Source: Priestia megaterium | Lineage (GTDB): Bacteria; Bacillota; Bacilli; Bacillales; Bacillaceae_H | Assembly: GCF_023824195.1 (NCBI RefSeq) | Contig: NZ_CP085442.1 | Span: 720,001-784,000, forward strand | Direction of reading: 5' to 3' | DNA: 64,000 bases | Shown here: piece after piece, positions 35,828-43,755 of the stretch | How positions within the stretch are numbered: the first letter of the stretch is position 1 | Layout of the letters: each line of letters begins with the position of its first letter | Notes under the pieces: generated by a model | The model's input: only the letters and a program-made list of their open reading frames with translations | Told to the model about the DNA's origin: nothing | Databases searched by the model: none | Program-made: the position numbers and the translations under genes

Positions 35828-38173
35828 ATGACGAAACAAAAGCTGATATTAATCGGAAATGGAATGGCGGGAATGCGCTGTATTGAAGAAATTCTTATTC
35901 ATTCTCCAGATTGTTTTGATATTACTGTTTTTGGAAGTGAGCCTCACGTTAACTATAATCGAATTTTATTATCAACCGTTTTACAAGGCAGTACAAAGCT
36001 TGAAGATATCAATATTCATTCTTTTGCATGGTATGAGGAAAATAATATAACTTTATTTAAAGGAGAAAGCGTTACGCACATAGACACCAAGAGAAAAATA
36101 ATAAAAACAGATAAAAACAGAGAGACGATGTACGACAAGCTTATTATTGCTACTGGTTCGAGCCCGTATATGCTCCCCGTTAAAGGGTCTGACAAAGAAG
36201 GTGTCCTCGGTTTTCGTACCATCGAAGACTGTCAGGAAATGATTAAAATTTCTAAACAGTACAAAAAAGCAGCGGTTATTGGAGGAGGTCTGTTAGGGCT
36301 GGAAGCTGCTAGGGGACTATTAAATTTGGGAATGGATGTTCAAGTCATTCATCATTCGAGTTTCTTAATGGAGCGACAGTTAGACAGAGCAGCATCTGCT
36401 ATGTTAAGAGAAGAATTGGAAAAGCAAGGCATGAGTTTTCTATTAAACAAACATACGGATGAGATTATAGGGAAAAACCGAGCAGAAGGCGTCCGATTTA
36501 ATGATAGCAGTAAAATTGCAGCTGATTTAGTTGTAATGGCTACAGGAGTGAGGCCAAATGTTAATCTAGCTAAAAAAAGCGGAATAGAAACAAATAGAGC
36601 AATCATCGTAAATGATTATTTAGAAACGAGCATCCCGGATATCTATGCAGTAGGTGAATGCGCTGAACATCGAGGGATGACATACGGACTTGTTGCTCCT
36701 CTTTACGAACAAGGAAAAGTCTTAGCGCGACACCTTTGCCAAATAAAAAACGATGGTTATCGGGGGTCCGTTCTTTCCACTCAATTAAAAATATCAGGAA
36801 TAGACGTTTACTCAGTCGGAGAGTTTAAGGAAAATCAAGGTGCAAAAGCCATTACGATTTCCAATATGTTAGATGGTATATACAAAAAAGTAGTTTTTCG
36901 CGAAGGGAAAATAGTGGGAGCTGTTCTTTTTGGAGATACCAGTGAGGCTATAAAGCTATCACAAATGATTAATGAAAAAAAGGATTTGTCGCAAGCGGAA
37001 AAAGTACAATTATTTCCTTCTCAACATGAAAAAGAAAATGCGGTAACTTCTATGCCACTTACAGATATCGTATGCAACTGTAACGGAGTAACAAAGGGAG
37101 CCATTATTGAAGCAGTACAGAAAAATGATTTAGCGACAGTAGATGAAATAAAAAATTGCACGAAAGCTTCTGGTTCATGCGGAGGATGCAAACCCCTTGT
37201 AACAGACCTTTTAACATATATTCGAAGCGATGAGTTTGATGAAATCATTAAACAAAAAACCTTTTGTACATGTACACATTTATCAGAAGATGAGCTGGTA
37301 AGAGAAATGCAGCAATATCAATTTGAGACCGTTCAGCAAGTAAGAGAAATATTAAAGTTTAAAGACATGAAAGGCTGCTCGTTATGTGAAGGCGGTCTTC
37401 ATTACTATTTAGATATGATGAATCCTCATTATGAAAACAATCGACATTCTTTATTTACTACGGAGAATGAACAGGCCGTTTTGCTTCACGATGGGACTTA
37501 TGCAGTGGTACCGCAAATTCACGGTGGTCTGACAAATGTACAGGAATTAAGGAACATAGCAAATGTAGCTGAAAGGTACAACATCTCTAATATTCGTTTA
37601 ACAAGTGATCAGCGCATTCAACTTATTGGAGTGAAAAAAGAATATCTTCCGTTGATAAGTGAGGAAATAGATAGAGGACTTCAGCAGCTATATGAACGTA
37701 CAGTTAAAAATGTATCTGTTTATATAGGAAAAGGAACGTGTATTTGTCAGTATGAACCTGCTCTTGCTTTATCAAATGAATTAGATAAACAGCTTGAATA
37801 TGTAAAGACCCCATGTGATATCAAAATCAGTATTGCTTCGTGTTCTCACATTGCAGAGAGTGTAACAACAAGTGATATAGGATTAAGAAGAATAGACAGA
37901 GGATGGGAAATATATGCTGGCGGAAGCAGCGCAGAAGCCAGAAGCGGGGAGCTGTTTTATGTGGCCGAAACGAACGAAGAAGCAGTAGAAATCAGCTGTT
38001 CTTTGATTCAATATTACCGTGAAACGGGGAACTATTTAGAAACTGTCGGGAGCTGGATCGAGCGAGTAGGAATTGTTCATGTCAGAGAAGTTTTGTTTGA
38101 GGTAGACAATCGAGAGTATTTAATGAAGCAGCTCAGCTCAGAGCGCTCTCGTGCAATCACATATTTATTATAG
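35828..38173 (+). CDS. nasB: Assimilatory nitrate reductase electron-transfer subunit
   Basis: 781 aa, close to B. subtilis NasB. Passes electrons from NAD(P)H to the catalytic subunit. Order: FAD/NAD(P) oxidoreductase (FAD site LILIGNGMAG, NAD site AVIGGGLLGLEAARG at about 150), a NirB-like middle, then BFD-type [2Fe-2S] motifs (CNCN...CGGC around 415-455 and CTCT...CSLC around 480-515), and a C-terminal nitrite-reductase-like half domain. In that domain the usual siroheme Cys motif is incomplete: ASCSHIA where CxxxC would be expected, so it probably carries no siroheme. GGAGG precedes the ATG. Operon with nasC; TnrA box upstream. Confidence 0.88.
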   Translation: MTKQKLILIGNGMAGMRCIEEILIHSPDCFDITVFGSEPHVNYNRILLSTVLQGSTKLEDINIHSFAWYEENNITLFKGESVTHIDTKRKIIKTDKNRETMYDKLIIATGSSPYMLPVKGSDKEGVLGFRTIEDCQEMIKISKQYKKAAVIGGGLLGLEAARGLLNLGMDVQVIHHSSFLMERQLDRAASAMLREELEKQGMSFLLNKHTDEIIGKNRAEGVRFNDSSKIAADLVVMATGVRPNVNLAKKSGIETNRAIIVNDYLETSIPDIYAVGECAEHRGMTYGLVAPLYEQGKVLARHLCQIKNDGYRGSVLSTQLKISGIDVYSVGEFKENQGAKAITISNMLDGIYKKVVFREGKIVGAVLFGDTSEAIKLSQMINEKKDLSQAEKVQLFPSQHEKENAVTSMPLTDIVCNCNGVTKGAIIEAVQKNDLATVDEIKNCTKASGSCGGCKPLVTDLLTYIRSDEFDEIIKQKTFCTCTHLSEDELVREMQQYQFETVQQVREILKFKDMKGCSLCEGGLHYYLDMMNPHYENNRHSLFTTENEQAVLLHDGTYAVVPQIHGGLTNVQELRNIANVAERYNISNIRLTSDQRIQLIGVKKEYLPLISEEIDRGLQQLYERTVKNVSVYIGKGTCICQYEPALALSNELDKQLEYVKTPCDIKISIASCSHIAESVTTSDIGLRRIDRGWEIYAGGSSAEARSGELFYVAETNEEAVEISCSLIQYYRETGNYLETVGSWIERVGIVHVREVLFEVDNREYLMKQLSSERSRAITYLL

Positions 38174-38192
38174 GAAAGAAGGGTGACCTACG

Positions 38193-40343
38193 ATGACTGA
38201 GATGCTATTGAAATATTTTCGTGAGCAGCAAAAGCAAGTTGAAACCGAGCGTATCTATAATACTCAGTGTCCTTACTGCAGCATGCAGTGCAAAATGCAG
38301 TTAGTTGAACAAACACATGTGAAAAGGAAAACGTATAAAACAATTGGAACAGACAACCCTACTTCTCAAGGAAGGTTATGTATCAAAGGAATGAATGCGC
38401 ATCAGCATCCTTTGCATAAAGATCGGATTCAATATCCTTTATTAAAAGTAAACGGAGAGTTTGTAAAGATTTCTTGGAAAGAAGCTCTTCACTATATTAA
38501 AGAAAACGTTACAGAGATTCAAGAGAAGAATGGAGCAGATGCGCTAGGTGTTTATGGAAGTGCCTCTATTACAAATGAAGAAGCTTATTTATTAGGGAAA
38601 TTTGCTCGAGTTGCGTTAAAAACAAAGTATATTGATTACAATGGACGCTTATGTATGTCGGCTGCTGCTTCTGCTGCTAGTAAAACATTTGGCATGGACC
38701 GAGGATTTACGAATAGCTTGCAAGAGATTCCGTTTACTGAATGTATTATGTTAGCTGGAACAAATATTGCGGAATGTCAGCCAACGATTATGCCTTATTT
38801 TGAGAAAGCAAAAGAAAACGGAGCTTTTATTATTGCAATTGATCCAAGAGAAACAGCTACAACTAAAATAGCTGATTTACACTTGAAACTTAAACCGGGG
38901 AGCGACGCGGCACTAGCCAATGGAATCTTGAAGATCCTTATAGAAGAAAATTATCTAGATGAACGATTTCTACAAGAACGTGTCAATGGATTTGAAGAAG
39001 TAATTCAATATGTGGAGTCTCTGGAATTTAATGTCATTGAAGAAATAACGGGAGTGCCACTTGAGGAAATGTACCAAGCTGCCCGTATGTTTGGTCAAAG
39101 AAAAACGGGAATGATTTTTACTGCTAGAGGGGTAGAGCAGCAAACAGACGGAAGTGCTGCGGTGCGAAATTTTTTGAATATTCTACTTTCCGTTGGGAAA
39201 ATCGGTAAACCTCGCTGCGGATATGGGGCCATTACTGGTCAAGGAAATGGGCAAGGAGCCCGAGAGCATGGTCAAAAAGCGGATCAGCTTCCTGGCTACC
39301 GTTCCATCGAAAATCATGAGCACCGGATGTATATAGCAGATGTGTGGAACATAGAGGAGAAAGATCTTCCTAGAAAAGGCGTTTCTGCATATGAGATGAT
39401 TGAAAAAATTCATGACGGTGAAATTAAAGGGCTGTTTTTGATGTGTTCAAATCCAACAGTTTCAAATCCAAACGCTAATTTTGTTAAGAAGGCTTTTGAA
39501 AAGCTTGAATTTCTAGTGGTAGCAGATATGTTTGAATCAGAAACGGCAAAATTAGCAAACTTAATCTTACCAGCATCTTCCTACTTGGAAGATGAAGGAA
39601 CCATGACAAATGTAGAGGGAAGAGTTACATTACGCGAAGCTAGCTTTCCATGCCGTGGCGAAATCAAACACGACTGGGAAATACTATGTGAAATTGCTAC
39701 AGCTTTAGGGAAAGAGGAACATTTTTCGTTTTCATCAGCTGAAGAAATATTTAATGAACTGCGAATAGCAAGTAAAGGAGGGATCGCGGATTACTCCGGT
39801 ATTACGTACGAACGATTACGAGCGGAAAAAGGAATTTTATGGCCATGCAGAAGCTTAACAGATAAAGGAACCGAGCGCCTGTTTGAAACGCGTTTTGCTC
39901 ATAGTGATGGAAAAGCGATGATGGTCCCTGTCTCGAATCAAGCTATTGTTCCTAAAGCAAAAATAACGGAAAAATATCCTCTCTATTTAACAACGGGGAG
40001 AGTGATGTCGCACTATTTAACGGGTGTACAAACGCGAAAAAGTGCGTCTTTATCTGCGAGAAATTTCGAATCATTTATGGAAATCCACCCTTCAACAGCG
40101 AAAAAATATGAAATTTCGAATCAAGAATTAGTACAAATTGAATCTTCATATGGAAGTATTGTGGTAAGAAGCAAATTTTCAGAGGGCATTCGGCCAGATA
40201 CCGTATTTGTTCCTTTTCACTGGGCGGATTCTCAAAATGTTAATAACCTTGTCTCTGAGAAATTAGATCCCGCCTGTAAGATGCCAGGGTTTAAAGTAAG
40301 TGCTGTGAAGATTACCCCTTCTGTAAAAAGAAGCAGCTATTAA
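38193..40343 (+). CDS. nasC: Assimilatory nitrate reductase catalytic subunit
   Basis: 716 aa molybdopterin oxidoreductase. An N-terminal [4Fe-4S] site (CPYCSMQCKMQL, then GRLCIKG), the Mo-bis-MGD domains with the likely Mo-ligand Cys in NGRLCMSAAAS, GQGNGQGAREHGQKADQLPGY, and the C-terminal molydopterin-binding part (LYLTTGRVMSHYLTG). Reduces nitrate to nitrite in the cytosol for assimilation. 19 nt after nasB. Nitrite reductase nasDE is not in this window. Confidence 0.92.
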   Translation: MTEMLLKYFREQQKQVETERIYNTQCPYCSMQCKMQLVEQTHVKRKTYKTIGTDNPTSQGRLCIKGMNAHQHPLHKDRIQYPLLKVNGEFVKISWKEALHYIKENVTEIQEKNGADALGVYGSASITNEEAYLLGKFARVALKTKYIDYNGRLCMSAAASAASKTFGMDRGFTNSLQEIPFTECIMLAGTNIAECQPTIMPYFEKAKENGAFIIAIDPRETATTKIADLHLKLKPGSDAALANGILKILIEENYLDERFLQERVNGFEEVIQYVESLEFNVIEEITGVPLEEMYQAARMFGQRKTGMIFTARGVEQQTDGSAAVRNFLNILLSVGKIGKPRCGYGAITGQGNGQGAREHGQKADQLPGYRSIENHEHRMYIADVWNIEEKDLPRKGVSAYEMIEKIHDGEIKGLFLMCSNPTVSNPNANFVKKAFEKLEFLVVADMFESETAKLANLILPASSYLEDEGTMTNVEGRVTLREASFPCRGEIKHDWEILCEIATALGKEEHFSFSSAEEIFNELRIASKGGIADYSGITYERLRAEKGILWPCRSLTDKGTERLFETRFAHSDGKAMMVPVSNQAIVPKAKITEKYPLYLTTGRVMSHYLTGVQTRKSASLSARNFESFMEIHPSTAKKYEISNQELVQIESSYGSIVVRSKFSEGIRPDTVFVPFHWADSQNVNNLVSEKLDPACKMPGFKVSAVKITPSVKRSSY

Positions 40344-40355
40344 AAATGCTGATGC

Positions 40356-40386
40356 AAAAAGCCTCTTGAAAAAAAGAGGCTTTTTA
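40356..40386. terminator. Bidirectional terminator
   Basis: AAAAAGCCTCTT/AAGAGGCTTTTT between convergent nasC and the nitrate transporter. Confidence 0.88.
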
Positions 40387-40393
40387 CATGGAA

Positions 40394-41575
40394 TCAGGCA
40401 AGGTGCTTTTGGTTAATACGTACATCTTGTTTTTTGAATCCAGAATAATTCAGTAAGAGACAGAATAGGGCAAAAAGCGCTAGTAAGGAAAAACCGACAA
40501 CGTAATCTCCGCTTGTATCTTTTATAAAGCCTAGCACAATAGGGGGAAAGAAGCCGCCTACTCCTCCGAATGCTCCTACGATCCCGGTAACAGCTCCAAT
40601 ATTTCCTGTTGAAACAGATGGAACCATTTTAAAAACAGCTCCATTTCCGATGCCAAGAGTAATGGCTGCAAGTAAACAACCTACGCTAAATAGGGAGAAG
40701 GCAGTGATGGTAAATGCAATAAATACCCCTATTAGTAGCATTCCGGTAAAGACGAAGGTGAGTACTTTTTTTGCTCCGAATACATCCGATAAATATCCTC
40801 CAAGAGGCCGTACAAACGTTGCTAGTACGACAAAAACAGCTGTTTTCAGCCCACTGTCTACAGTTGAAGCATTAAATTGATCATGCAAAATGGTAGGGAG
40901 ATAGATGCTGAACGTTACAAATCCACCAAATGTTAAAAAATAGAAAACGGATAAAAACCACGTTTCTTTAAATTTTAATACCGATAAAGATTCCTGCAGC
41001 GTTTTGGGGGAAGCAGCAGAAGGGTGGTCTGAAGTTCCTACCCATAATAAAAGAGCCATTAAGGCTACCGCAATTGCTAAACTCCAAAATACCCAAGGCA
41101 AGCCAAAAGAAGAAAAGATAAGTGGAATACTAAAGCTTGCTACCGCCGATCCTAAGTTGCCCATCCCGGCAATTCCTAAAATAAAACCTTGCTTTTGAGG
41201 TGAATACCATTTAGAGACATATGTAATGGAAATAGCAAATGTTGTTCCAGCCATGCCGATAAAAAATGCCCAAAAGAGCAGCATGGAATAAGAATGAGTA
41301 AAGCCTGCACAAATGGTAGGGAGTAAAAGAGCCAGCATAGTCAAAGAATACACTTTTCTTCCCCCGAAGCGATCTGTTAAAATCCCCATCGGAATTCGCA
41401 TGAGGGAACCTAATAAGACGGGAGTGGCAATTAAGATACTTTTTTCAGCATTGGTTAACGAATACATCACTTGAATATCTGCAGCGATAGGTGCGAAGAC
41501 AGACCATACTGAAAAAGCAATAATCATAGATAAAGTCGAGATAAGAAGTACAGATAAGGGCCGTTTAGAAAACAT
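40394..41575 (-). CDS. nasA: Nitrate transporter, MFS NarK/NasA family
   Basis: 393 aa, 12 membrane segments. Nitrate-porter signatures are seen twice: GIAGMGNLGSAVASFSIPL and GIVGAFGGVGGFFPPIVLG. The MFS loop GILTDRFGGRKVYSLTM is also present. Takes up nitrate (or exchanges nitrate and nitrite). Convergent with nasBC; no perfect TnrA box was found in its 5' region. ATG with GGAGGTTTTTAAGCA upstream. narK-type respiratory function cannot be excluded, but the neighbours argue for assimilation. Confidence 0.88.
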   Translation of the reverse strand: MFSKRPLSVLLISTLSMIIAFSVWSVFAPIAADIQVMYSLTNAEKSILIATPVLLGSLMRIPMGILTDRFGGRKVYSLTMLALLLPTICAGFTHSYSMLLFWAFFIGMAGTTFAISITYVSKWYSPQKQGFILGIAGMGNLGSAVASFSIPLIFSSFGLPWVFWSLAIAVALMALLLWVGTSDHPSAASPKTLQESLSVLKFKETWFLSVFYFLTFGGFVTFSIYLPTILHDQFNASTVDSGLKTAVFVVLATFVRPLGGYLSDVFGAKKVLTFVFTGMLLIGVFIAFTITAFSLFSVGCLLAAITLGIGNGAVFKMVPSVSTGNIGAVTGIVGAFGGVGGFFPPIVLGFIKDTSGDYVVGFSLLALFALFCLLLNYSGFKKQDVRINQKHLA

Positions 41576-41944
41576 TGCTTAAAAACCTCCTTTTTTATAT
41601 GCAGCGTAAAGCTGTTGCAATATGGTAATTATGATACTACGCTTTCTTTCTTATGTATCATTCTGTGTTAGGTTTTCTTCCGTACTTTTGCTGAAAAACG
41701 GATGCAGATAAAGGTGGAGAGATAACTTAGACTTACACTCTATCTAAGTGCTGATGAAGAAACGGTTAAAAAGCTTTGAAAGAACAGTAAGTAGAAATAT
41801 TGTCGAAAGAATGGAAGGAAAATTGAAATTAGAAGAGATTAATAGAGTAAGCACCTATAAATTTGTGCTATCGAATTATAGCGAAATAAAAAATAATTCA
41901 TATTTTATATAGAACACAAATTTTTGAAATAGAAGGTGGAAAAA
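41576..41944. other. Divergent intergenic region nasA / aminopropyltransferase-like gene
   Basis: AT-rich. No perfect TnrA, cre or CodY site was seen. A long AT-rich stretch (41855-41915) precedes the right-hand gene and may hold its promoter, but no -35/-10 pair stands out. Confidence 0.4.
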
Positions 41945-42832
41945 GTGACAGAAAAGCATCCTCTTTCAGGTTATAAAAAGGATGATAATGGAGTTCTCTG
42001 GATATGGAGTTACGTGGGACAGGCTAGAGTGAAAATGGGGTATAAAGTAAAAAGTCTACTTCACTATGAGCAATCTTCCTATCAACAAATCAGTATTGTG
42101 GATACAAAATGGTATGGGAAAATGTTGGTGCTAGATGGTACTCCACAAATTTCAACAGGAGAAGGGTTTATTTATAATGAAATGATTAGCCATGTGCCAA
42201 TTATAACGCATTCAAATCCCCAAAAAGTTGCGATGATTGGCGGAGGAGACTGCGGTCCTGCCCGGGAGGCAATGAAGTATGACGGAATTCAACAAATTGA
42301 TGTAGTCGAAATCGATCCAAAAGTTACAGAAATCTGCCGCACATGGCTAACTCCGGCTTCTTGTTACGATGGTGAAACCAGGCTCAATATGATACATCGC
42401 GATGGAATAGATTGGATTCAAGAACAAAAGGGAGTTTATGATGTTCTCATAATTGATCGGCCTGACCCTGTTGGACCGGGAAAAAAACTATTTCAACCTG
42501 ATTTTTATCAATATGTCTACAACAGCCTTAAGGATGATGGCGTGGTTGTTTTTCAATCAGGATCTCCTTACTACAATACTTCTACGTTACAAGGCACAAT
42601 TAAAAATTTAAAGGAGCTATTTCCAATTGTCCGCACATATTTAGTGACTATACCTCTTTTCCCTTGCGGCATTTGGAGTTTTACGATTGCTTCTAAAAAA
42701 ATGGATCCTCTTCAGGCCGATTTGACGAAGTTACAGCATACACATACTCAATATGTTGATCCTGAAATTTTCCGTGCATCATTTGTTTTACCTAAATATA
42801 TAAAAGAAATAGTAGACGGAAAAGATTCCTAA
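41945..42832 (+). CDS. Spermidine-synthase-like aminopropyltransferase homologue
   Basis: 295 aa, SpeE fold. N-terminal beta domain (HYEQSSYQQISIVDTKWYGKMLVLDG) and a Rossmann methyltransferase-like domain. Family marks: YNEMISHVP, MIGGGDCGPAREAMKY (usual GGGDGG has G to C here), VVEIDPKV and IIDRPDPVGPG (usual DSTDPxGP). The two aspartates are kept, so it is probably active, but the altered binding-loop residues suggest an amine acceptor other than putrescine. The GTG at 41945 has GAAGGTGG upstream. It ends 3 nt from the convergent gene at 42836. Inferred member of the phosphonate/amidoligase cluster. Confidence 0.8.
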   Translation: MTEKHPLSGYKKDDNGVLWIWSYVGQARVKMGYKVKSLLHYEQSSYQQISIVDTKWYGKMLVLDGTPQISTGEGFIYNEMISHVPIITHSNPQKVAMIGGGDCGPAREAMKYDGIQQIDVVEIDPKVTEICRTWLTPASCYDGETRLNMIHRDGIDWIQEQKGVYDVLIIDRPDPVGPGKKLFQPDFYQYVYNSLKDDGVVVFQSGSPYYNTSTLQGTIKNLKELFPIVRTYLVTIPLFPCGIWSFTIASKKMDPLQADLTKLQHTHTQYVDPEIFRASFVLPKYIKEIVDGKDS

Positions 42833-42835
42833 AAA

Positions 42836-43510
42836 CTAAGTAGCGACGAATGTTTGTTGAAAGTCATGAATAATCTCGGAAAATATATTTGCTATAGTAG
42901 TTCTGTGTTTGCTGCGCAGGGTCCGGGATAATTCAATTTGAAACGTATTAAAATTATGACTGTAACCTAGATAGCCGCTATTGTCACCTTGTCTGTGAAA
43001 GGCAATTGATTCGTTTCCAACAAATTTATTATCAAATATTACATGGATTTTCGGGAACGAATCTTCAGATTTTTTAGTCAGCGCTTGTTGAAACCAATCT
43101 TTAACTTCCTTTGAGCAAGATTGTCCATATAAAGTCCCCACTTCAATTGCATAAGGTCCGTAATGTGTATCCTTCATTCCATGAAAAGATAAATGCAAAT
43201 AGGGCGTTAGAAGGCGATTATTACTATCTACTATCTTTAAAGATTTAACAATTTCTTGGATTGTTCTTCTATATTCATGTATCCCCTCATGGTTTGTTTC
43301 ATTTAGATTTCTATTTAAATCTGCTACGGTTCTGGAAACCGTACTAACGATTCCTGCACATCCTGTTCTCTTTACTAAATTCTCTACAATTTTATCTGTA
43401 AACAAATCAGCAGCAGGTGGTTCTGCATGAAGTGCATCCACGTGACAGCTTATAAAACCAGTTCCTTTGTTGTATTTTAAGTAGTTTCCATGAATGAATT
43501 TTAATGTCAT
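42836..43510 (-). CDS. N-formylglutamate amidohydrolase-like protein
   Basis: 224 aa. Resembles the FGase (HutG-II-like) zinc hydrolase family: SCHVDALHAEPPAADLFTDK (about 21-40), VSRTVADLNRNLNE (58-71), LHLSFHGMKD (105-114) and EVGTLYG (123-129). These would supply the metal site and the Arg/Asn loop. By family it cuts an amide bond in an acidic N-acyl amino acid. Its divergence from histidine-degrading enzymes and its place beside amide-forming enzymes suggest a matching hydrolase for the cluster product or a protecting group. Divergent from the 873-aa amidoligase gene. Moderate certainty. Confidence 0.6.
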   Translation of the reverse strand: MTLKFIHGNYLKYNKGTGFISCHVDALHAEPPAADLFTDKIVENLVKRTGCAGIVSTVSRTVADLNRNLNETNHEGIHEYRRTIQEIVKSLKIVDSNNRLLTPYLHLSFHGMKDTHYGPYAIEVGTLYGQSCSKEVKDWFQQALTKKSEDSFPKIHVIFDNKFVGNESIAFHRQGDNSGYLGYSHNFNTFQIELSRTLRSKHRTTIANIFSEIIHDFQQTFVAT

Positions 43511-43755
43511 TGACTATTTCTCCTTTTATATCGTTTGAAATTTATTCTTTCTATAATAAATGCAGTAAAAATAAAATCGGTGAATTATTACACGAGTTAA
43601 ATACATACATAAAAAGTTTTTAGAGATGGTGGGAATAAATAGATAAATGTACAGGATTATTTTGTATAGTTACATACTATATGAGTAGCTGATTATTGTT
43701 ATAGGGCATTAAAGTAACAAAATACGATAGAAAGTTCTAATTAGGAGGCTTCAAA
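43511..43755. other. Divergent promoter region of the amidoligase/phosphonate operon
   Basis: 245 bp of AT-rich sequence. CATACTATA at 43673-43681 resembles the -10 of sporulation sigma factors (SigK type CATANNNTA), but no fitting -35 is seen. TTAGGAGG precedes the ATG at 43756. Confidence 0.4.

Noticed and set aside
41576..41944. TnrA box in front of the nitrate transporter
   Set aside because: No sequence fitting TGTNA-N7-TNACA was found in this stretch; closest candidates fail in the second half.
43673..43681. CATACTATA as a sporulation (SigK) promoter of the phosphonate operon
   Set aside because: The -10 fits, but no AC or other fitting -35 lies at the right distance; kept only as a note.
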